58,382 bases of DNA from Bacteroidota bacterium (GTDB taxonomy: Bacteria; Bacteroidota; Bacteroidia; Bacteroidales; UBA7960). Below the pieces are notes generated by a model. It searched no databases. It saw nothing but the letters and a program-made list of their open reading frames with translations, and was not told where the DNA came from. The stretch spans positions 1 to 58,382 of the forward strand of contig REDJ01000095.1 in the NCBI GenBank assembly GCA_007693555.1, read 5' to 3'. This document shows positions 53,248 through 58,382 of this stretch, in pieces (position 1 is the first letter of the stretch; each line of letters begins with the position of its first letter). Made by a program: the position numbers and the translations under genes.

Positions 53248-53928
53248 ATGAAGCTATTTAAGAAAATTGGATTGGCGGTTCTGATAACTCTGGGCGTATA
53301 CCTGGGGCTTGGATATTTCCTGCACCTTTTTGTATTTCCTGAGTATGAACCTGATCTTACAGATTATTTTAATCCTGGTGATGTTCTTCCCAATAAGTCC
53401 GGTGGTTACAAACAGACTGTTTTAATGCAGGAAGATGGAATTGTTTCTACACAGCTTGACATGGATCCCTTTTCACAAGGCCCGCCTTTACATTCCCATC
53501 ATACGTTTGATGAAACGTTTACTGCATTGGACAAACCGGTTACATTGATTGTAAAAAACGAAGTTGTGGTATTGGCCCCGGGTGAGAGCGTGGCAGCTCC
53601 GGCAGGAGTTCCCCGTAAAATGTTTAATGATACCGATGAGCCTGTATCCATGATACTAGCAAATATGCCCGTGCAGAAGCTGGTTTACCTGAATCAGGTG
53701 TATGGATATATGAATAAACATCAGGATAACTTAAATATGGGCAAAGCCTTACTTCAGTTCTCCCTGATCACTCAGTATTTTGATTCTGACGAAAATGAAG
53801 GGCCCCCGGTTTTCGTTCAAAACACTCTGTTTTTTCTGTTGAGACCATTGGCCAGGTTACTTGGTTACAGTTCGTATTTCCTATTTAAAACTCAATTAAC
53901 TATTTTCCGGAATTTAATAGGGGGCTAA
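53248..53928 (+). CDS. Membrane-anchored cupin-domain protein
   Basis: A 226-residue protein. An N-terminal hydrophobic anchor (about 8-30) precedes a cupin domain (about 45-150) with the metal-type motif PPLHSHHTFDETF and the second box PAGVPRKMFN. A C-terminal hydrophobic segment (about 190-215) may be a second membrane stretch. A TATTTTTG -7 box at 53202-53209 precedes the gene. Function unknown; possibly co-regulated with the AraC gene. Confidence 0.75.
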   Translation: MKLFKKIGLAVLITLGVYLGLGYFLHLFVFPEYEPDLTDYFNPGDVLPNKSGGYKQTVLMQEDGIVSTQLDMDPFSQGPPLHSHHTFDETFTALDKPVTLIVKNEVVVLAPGESVAAPAGVPRKMFNDTDEPVSMILANMPVQKLVYLNQVYGYMNKHQDNLNMGKALLQFSLITQYFDSDENEGPPVFVQNTLFFLLRPLARLLGYSSYFLFKTQLTIFRNLIGG

Positions 53929-53984
53929 GCCACTTGTCAGTTAGTTTTATCATTATTAATGCGTTGAATTTCAGTTAAAATAAC

Positions 53985-54115
53985 ACACAACGGCTGGAGG
54001 TGTGACCAGTTTGGGGACGCAGGGCTTGGGATTTATCCCCCGTTAAAAAGCTTCCAACGTGCCGACCCGCTTGCTTAACTGTTTCAGCCCAAATTGGTTA
54101 CACCCCGTGTTATGC
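53985..54115 (-). other. Candidate attC-like recombination site (integron cassette end)
   Basis: A 131-base element reads on the plus strand from ACACAAC to GTTATGC. Inside are inverted arms GGAGGTGTGACCAGTTTGGG and CCCAAATTGGTTACACC, and a central hairpin GGGATTTATCCC. Outer boxes resemble the attC pair RYYYAAC / GTTRRRY with mismatches. It begins 10 bases after the stop codon of the methyltransferase gene, as in integron cassettes. The length resembles Vibrio repeat sites. No integrase is in the window. Confidence 0.55.
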
Positions 54116-54124
54116 GGTCGGCTT

Positions 54125-55014
54125 TTATTTCTTGTTCCTTGGCTTTGTTGTGAATGAAATTCTTTTAATTATATTTTTTATGTTTTGTCTTATTTTCCAA
54201 CTAAATTGTTGCATAAATAGTTGTATAATTCGGAACTTAAAATAATTCCATTGATACGAAAATGTAAACGAAACCCTATTTAGTTTTTGTATAATTCCCA
54301 TATATTCATAAGATAAATTTGCAATATCTTTTTTGCAGTCAATAAGTCCATTTGTTAGTTCCTGTTTCTTTGTTATTACTGCAATAACTTCATTTCCACA
54401 AGTGCTTGTTTTAATTTCAGCAAAATCTCTTAAAAAGTAATTGATATTTGTTTTAGTTTCTTTGTTCCAAATAATAATATCATTGTTTTCTATTGAAATG
54501 TTATATTGGTGAAAACCGATATACTTTTCGGTTTCCGCTTCATTCCTGAAGTGTCTCAAGTATAAAACACCTTCAATTTCAAGACTTTCAATACATTCTA
54601 AAATTCCTTTAAGTGGACTTTTACTGTGATCAAGAGCATTTTGCACTATTATTAAAGAAGCTCTATTAGGAACAAATGCCGAGAGATATTCGATAAATCC
54701 AAATGTTATTTTAGGTAAGTCAAGTTTTCTCCTTTCGATTATCCTATTGAAGAAAGGAGCCAGAGGGTCAATATAGTAAACATTCAATTGTTTACCGTTA
54801 AATCTATTCCCATTACTAAAACTCATTCCGCAACCAACATCAACTATTGCAGGATTTCCTTTTGAGAAAGAAATAGTTTGACATCAAAATTCGTAAGTTC
54901 AATTTCCTTATTGTATTTTGACCAATTAAATAAACTTACTATACTTCTTTTATTAGAATAGACTCCTTTCCAAAAAGCAATTTCGTATGGAATTCCATTT
55001 ATCCAATTATTCAT
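54125..55014 (-). pseudogene. Class I SAM-dependent methyltransferase, frameshifted
   Basis: The intact downstream frame (54125-54826) starts inside the SAM site. Reading upstream in another frame from an ATG at 55014 gives MNNWINGIPYEIAFWKGVYS and, up to FLSQK, a plausible N-terminus; restoring one base near 54857-54864 joins it to GNPAIVDVGCGMSFSNGN, which contains glycine-rich motif I. The repaired protein would be about 296 residues with YIDPLAPFF (motif II) and VQNALDHSKSP (motif IV-like). The lost base lies in an A/G run (CAAAAGGAAA). Either a real pseudogene or a sequencing error. It sits in the presumed integron cassette (53991-55083). Confidence 0.7.
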
Positions 55015-55462
55015 AATTATTTAATCGAGTTAAAAAAATATTTTATAATTGTAGGTTTTCGGCACTCAAAGCTGCCGCATAACGTCAGTTCGTCTCATAA
55101 ACCTACCGCAATTCTCAATTTATTTCCAAATATAAACGTATTGAGCAAATATTTTATGTTTTTCATGTGAACATCTACAGAGGTTGTCACCAAGTTATTT
55201 TCGTTAAGACTAACTCTTAGGGCCCATAAAAAGATTGGAAACTTCAAAAAACAGATATTCAGAAACTAACAGAAAATAAAAGTAGGCAGGAATCTTGTTA
55301 ATAAGTTTTTTACCGGAAAATATTGTAAGAAAATCACCATCAGTTGAATATGTTAGAATTATAACGTAACATTAACAGTATATTAATTCTGCTTTAAAGA
55401 CACTTGATACCCGTTTCACCTTAATGAAAAGTTCTATTTTTGTGATATAAACATATTCACCT
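55015..55462. other. Intergenic region with cassette boundary and promoter of the giant gene
   Basis: 448 AT-rich bases. The sequence GCATAAC-G at 55077-55084 matches, in inverse orientation, the outer box of the attC-like site, marking the other end of the presumed cassette. A promoter candidate lies at 55414-55442. No other gene seen. Confidence 0.55.
55414..55442 (+). promoter_or_regulatory. Candidate promoter of the FG-GAP protein gene
   Basis: A TTTC -33-like box (55414-55417), 17 bases, then TATTTTTG (55435-55442), which fits TAnnTTTG. It lies about 20 bases before the start codon, giving a very short leader. Moderate support. Confidence 0.4.
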
Positions 55463-58382
55463 ATGAAGAATCTTTTACTTATTTTCCTGATCTTTTCATG
55501 TAACTTTTTAATCGCACAACCCTTTAGTGAAACCATCCTGACCAACAATGCCAGATATCCACGCGCATTGAAAATCGCCGACCTGAATAATAACGGATTG
55601 GAAGATCTGGTAATTGCCGGCCTCAGAGGTATAGTGTGGTACCAGAACATGGGAGATCAACAATTCCAGGCATTTTCTATTCTGGAGTCCATCGATGTTA
55701 AAGAAATCCGGATTATTGACTATAATTTCAATTCCTATATGGATATAATTGGTGTGAACACATCAGGGAATACCTTGTTCCGGCTGATGAATGATGGAGA
55801 TCAGAATTTTACCTATCACCTGATTTCGGATACTTTAACGAATATTCAAAAAATCAAAGCAGTTGATGTTGATGGTGATAATGATATGGATATTTTTATT
55901 TCTGTGCTGAAAGATGGTGCCTATGACATTTACCTTTATGAAAATGTTGACGGAGAATTCATATCCCGGTATGTAGACAGAGTTGATTATAATTCTGGTA
56001 TTTATGTATTTGATTATAACAACAACGGATATTATGATTTCCTGACCAAAAAAAAATATGAACCCGATTCAACGGAAGAAATAGGTATAATGGTAAATGA
56101 TGGAACAAATTCTTTTACTGAAACCCTGATTTACGAAAAAACGGGAAGCATCCATATTTCTCATGTTGAGTTTACAGATATTAACAACAGTGGCACAAAA
56201 GACCTGATTATAGCGGATAATATTAACAATGAATTTTACTGGCTTGAAAATGCCGGTAGTGTAAGGCATGATATTGTAACCGGGGTTCCCGTTACATCTT
56301 TCCTGGTAAATGATTTTAATGGAAATGGGATCAATGATATTGTTTATCAATTTGAAAATTCAGGAAACTCCTACTTTCACATACTGGAAGGCGACAACTC
56401 AGTTCCGGAAATGAGTTTTACCGAAGTTAACAACTATGGTGTTACAGGAGTTGCCAATAATCTTGAACTGATAAATGTTGATAATGATAATCGTAATGAT
56501 TTTGCTTACATTGTAAGGAATAATGATGAATTGGGCTTGTTTGTAAATGACGATGGCTTTTCATTCTCATTGATTAAAATTGCATCATTGGAATCTATTA
56601 CAAGTGCCCCGCGAAGTATACGCCGTGTTGATCTGGATCAGGATGGGAAGATGGATATTTTAGCTTTTGGCAACAACAGCGATTTGATATGGTTTAAAAA
56701 AAACACCAATGGTGTATACGAACAAAAACTTATCACATCATCGCTCAATAACCTCCGGCAATTTGAAGTTACAGACATAAACAATAACGGCCACCTGGAT
56801 ATCATTACAGCATCCCCCGGAAACCACAGTTTTTCCATATGGTATAACGATGGTGACCAGAATTTTACCGAACAAAAACTCACTTCTTCTTCTACCCAGA
56901 TATCGACTCCTACCTTTTTCTCTATCGCAGATTTAAACAACAATGGGTTAAAGGATTTTGTGGTTGTTGGATCTTCGTTGTTTGGTAATCCCAGGGGAAT
57001 TTTCTGGATCAGAAATGAAGGCGATGGAGATTTCAGTTCACCTATTCCCATTCAAACCGGCCTGACTATGATGGGAGAAGTTATAACCTATGATTTTGAT
57101 GGAAACGGGTGGATGGATATAGTTGTTGCAAACGGGCAATACAGCACGGAAGGACTGCGTGTTATCAAAAACCTTGGTAATGAAACCTTCTGGGTTACGC
57201 AACCAAGCTCCACCCGGGCAGTAACTTTAAGATTGGGCGATATTGACAATGATGGGTTGATGGATTTTGTGACAAGGGATCAGGAGAATAATAATATAGT
57301 GTGGTTTAAAAATAACGGAGATTTTACATTTACTGAGCAAACCATAACCATGGATGAACCACGCGATGTTGCCTTCGAAATATGCGACGCAGGAAATAAT
57401 GGCATTACAGACATATTCTTCTATACATCTTATTACGGATTTACGAATATTCCAAACCATGCAGCCGGAATTTTAATCAATGATGGAGACCAGAATTTTG
57501 AAAAAACCTATTACCTCCAGAATCAATACAATATTCAAAGTGCATTGGCTTTGGATATTGAGAACGACGGGGATATAGACTTTTTTTTAGGTATCGATTT
57601 TGCCAATAAGATTTCCTTTTTCGAAAACCTGGAAATAAATCTGGCTGACCCCATGGTATCAGATTGGCCTGTCGCATCTGATATTACCTATGGTGAAACT
57701 TTGGCCAATTCCGTTTTAACAGGGGGCAGTGCCGGAGTTTCAGGGCAATTTGAGTTTGTAAATCCGGCTTTTATTCCAAATGCAGGAGTTTATTCAGCAC
57801 AAATAAAATTCATACCTGACGATCCTCTTACTTATTTTACAATATATTACCATATTGAAGTAGTTGTAAATCAGGCAACCCCGGTTATTTCAAGCTGGCC
57901 TGCAGCATCTGAAATTGAATATGGACAGCCGCTTTCTGAATCTGTATTATCAGATGGAGAAGCTTCGGTACCAGGTGTATTTGCTTTCGATAATCCCGGT
58001 TTAATTGCATCTGAGGTGGGTGTGATAACTGCCGATGTTACTTTTACACCTGATGAACAGGACAATTATACCAGTGTTAGCGGCACGGTAGATGTTACCG
58101 TAATCCAGACTACCCCTGATGTTACCCAGTGGCCCGCAGCTTCGGGTATCACTTTCGGAGAAACCCTCTCCGCATCCTTACTCAGCGGCGGAACGGCCTC
58201 CGTGAACGGAACCTTCAGTTTTGATGATCCCGCTATAATTCCAGATGCCGGTGTGTATGCAGCCGATGTGACCTTTACTCCGGATGATTCTGATAATTAC
58301 AACAGTGTTAGCGGCACGGTAGATGTTACCGTAAACCAGGCTACCCCTGATGTTACCCAGTGGCCCGCAGCTTCCGGCATCA
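55463..58382 (+). CDS. Giant secreted FG-GAP/VCBS repeat protein with Ig-like tandem repeats (partial, 3' end outside)
   Basis: At least 973 codons, open to the window end. Signal peptide (MKNLLLIFLIFS to IAQ, residues about 1-19). The first about 710 residues contain roughly a dozen calcium-type loops (DLNNNGLEDL, DVDGDNDMDI, DFNGNGINDI, DLDQDGKMDI, DIDNDGLMDF) of FG-GAP/VCBS propeller repeats with VWYQN/IWYND strands. From about residue 725, 77-residue Ig-like repeats follow (TPDVTQWPAASGITFGETLS, VDVTVNQ); three are complete and a fourth begins. Probably a cell-surface or type IX-exported protein; any sorting domain lies beyond the window. Confidence 0.85.
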   Translation, partial: MKNLLLIFLIFSCNFLIAQPFSETILTNNARYPRALKIADLNNNGLEDLVIAGLRGIVWYQNMGDQQFQAFSILESIDVKEIRIIDYNFNSYMDIIGVNTSGNTLFRLMNDGDQNFTYHLISDTLTNIQKIKAVDVDGDNDMDIFISVLKDGAYDIYLYENVDGEFISRYVDRVDYNSGIYVFDYNNNGYYDFLTKKKYEPDSTEEIGIMVNDGTNSFTETLIYEKTGSIHISHVEFTDINNSGTKDLIIADNINNEFYWLENAGSVRHDIVTGVPVTSFLVNDFNGNGINDIVYQFENSGNSYFHILEGDNSVPEMSFTEVNNYGVTGVANNLELINVDNDNRNDFAYIVRNNDELGLFVNDDGFSFSLIKIASLESITSAPRSIRRVDLDQDGKMDILAFGNNSDLIWFKKNTNGVYEQKLITSSLNNLRQFEVTDINNNGHLDIITASPGNHSFSIWYNDGDQNFTEQKLTSSSTQISTPTFFSIADLNNNGLKDFVVVGSSLFGNPRGIFWIRNEGDGDFSSPIPIQTGLTMMGEVITYDFDGNGWMDIVVANGQYSTEGLRVIKNLGNETFWVTQPSSTRAVTLRLGDIDNDGLMDFVTRDQENNNIVWFKNNGDFTFTEQTITMDEPRDVAFEICDAGNNGITDIFFYTSYYGFTNIPNHAAGILINDGDQNFEKTYYLQNQYNIQSALALDIENDGDIDFFLGIDFANKISFFENLEINLADPMVSDWPVASDITYGETLANSVLTGGSAGVSGQFEFVNPAFIPNAGVYSAQIKFIPDDPLTYFTIYYHIEVVVNQATPVISSWPAASEIEYGQPLSESVLSDGEASVPGVFAFDNPGLIASEVGVITADVTFTPDEQDNYTSVSGTVDVTVIQTTPDVTQWPAASGITFGETLSASLLSGGTASVNGTFSFDDPAIIPDAGVYAADVTFTPDDSDNYNSVSGTVDVTVNQATPDVTQWPAASGI
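58072..58382 (+). repeat. Near-identical 231-base tandem repeats in the giant gene
   Basis: CAGTGTTAGCGGCACGGTAG at 58072 recurs at 58303, exactly 231 bases (77 codons) later, and the following 60 bases differ at only a few positions. The middle parts are more diverged, so the boundary segment was recently duplicated or converted. The array continues past the window edge. Confidence 0.85.

Noticed and set aside
54125-54826. The 233-codon frame taken as a complete methyltransferase gene
   Set aside because: It begins inside SAM motif I; the missing N-terminus is present upstream in a different frame.
55372-58065. Several minus-strand frames of 60-140 codons
   Set aside because: All lie opposite the strong plus-strand coding frame of the FG-GAP protein, whose calcium loops are unmistakable.

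Overview
The window looks like a chromosomal segment of an AT-rich, anaerobic or facultatively anaerobic member of the Bacteroidota. No rRNA is present, so the order cannot be fixed; a Marinilabiliales/Bacteroidales-like organism is my guess. The evidence is: Bacteroidota-type promoters (TTTG, about 20 bases, TAnnTTTG) before several operons; a type IX secretion C-terminal sorting domain (48826-50094); the phylum-typical bamD-rpoZ-coaBC-DUF4835-recN block; a Bacteroidota-type omega subunit; and many SPII lipoproteins.

Layout. 1-3443 (minus strand) is a putative redox/H2-sensing operon: a DRTGG protein, a SpoIIAB-like ATPase, a sensory-type [FeFe]-hydrogenase homologue, a second DRTGG protein and a PHP-domain protein. 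3740-4393 is rex, and 4889-8410 (minus) is the trimeric [FeFe] hydrogenase hydC-hydB-hydA. Rex-like operators precede both the sensory operon and rex. 8712-9482 is truA. 9613-14745 (minus) is an lptF/G permease, two glycosyltransferases and ribBA. 14932-24898 is mixed housekeeping: a lipoprotein hydrolase, a degenerate receiver protein next to a NarL-type regulator, an SDR, a polytopic membrane protein, exported MsrA, a CPA2 antiporter, a SuhB-like phosphatase and mtaB. 25186-27857 holds a beta-helix lipoprotein and a small putative outer-membrane protein. 27923-33787 (minus) is an ECF sigma factor followed by two paralogous Ser/Thr kinase-TPR proteins. 34044-42242 (minus) is an acyl-CoA oxidation electron-transfer block: etfBA with a split EMO-like membrane Fe-S reductase, then an acyl-CoA dehydrogenase with a second, different etfBA. 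42312-48532 is fabI-recN-DUF4835-coaBC-rpoZ-bamD. 48826-53928 holds surface and lipoproteins, an AraC regulator and a cupin protein. 53985-55083 resembles a solitary integron-type gene cassette: an attC-like element plus a frameshifted methyltransferase gene. 55463 to the end is a partial giant secreted FG-GAP/VCBS protein ending in near-identical tandem Ig-like repeats.

How the genes work together. Rex (NADH/NAD+ sensing), the NAD-linked hydrogenase and the sensory hydrogenase operon look like one redox-control unit for disposing of reductant as H2. Farther along, two ETFs, an acyl-CoA dehydrogenase and the membrane Fe-S protein would carry acyl-CoA electrons to menaquinone. The HydB subunit is unusually short, so electron bifurcation by this hydrogenase is doubtful.

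No tRNA, rRNA, CRISPR array, transposase or phage gene was recognised. Short-period low-complexity arrays and dispersed repeats are scattered between genes.
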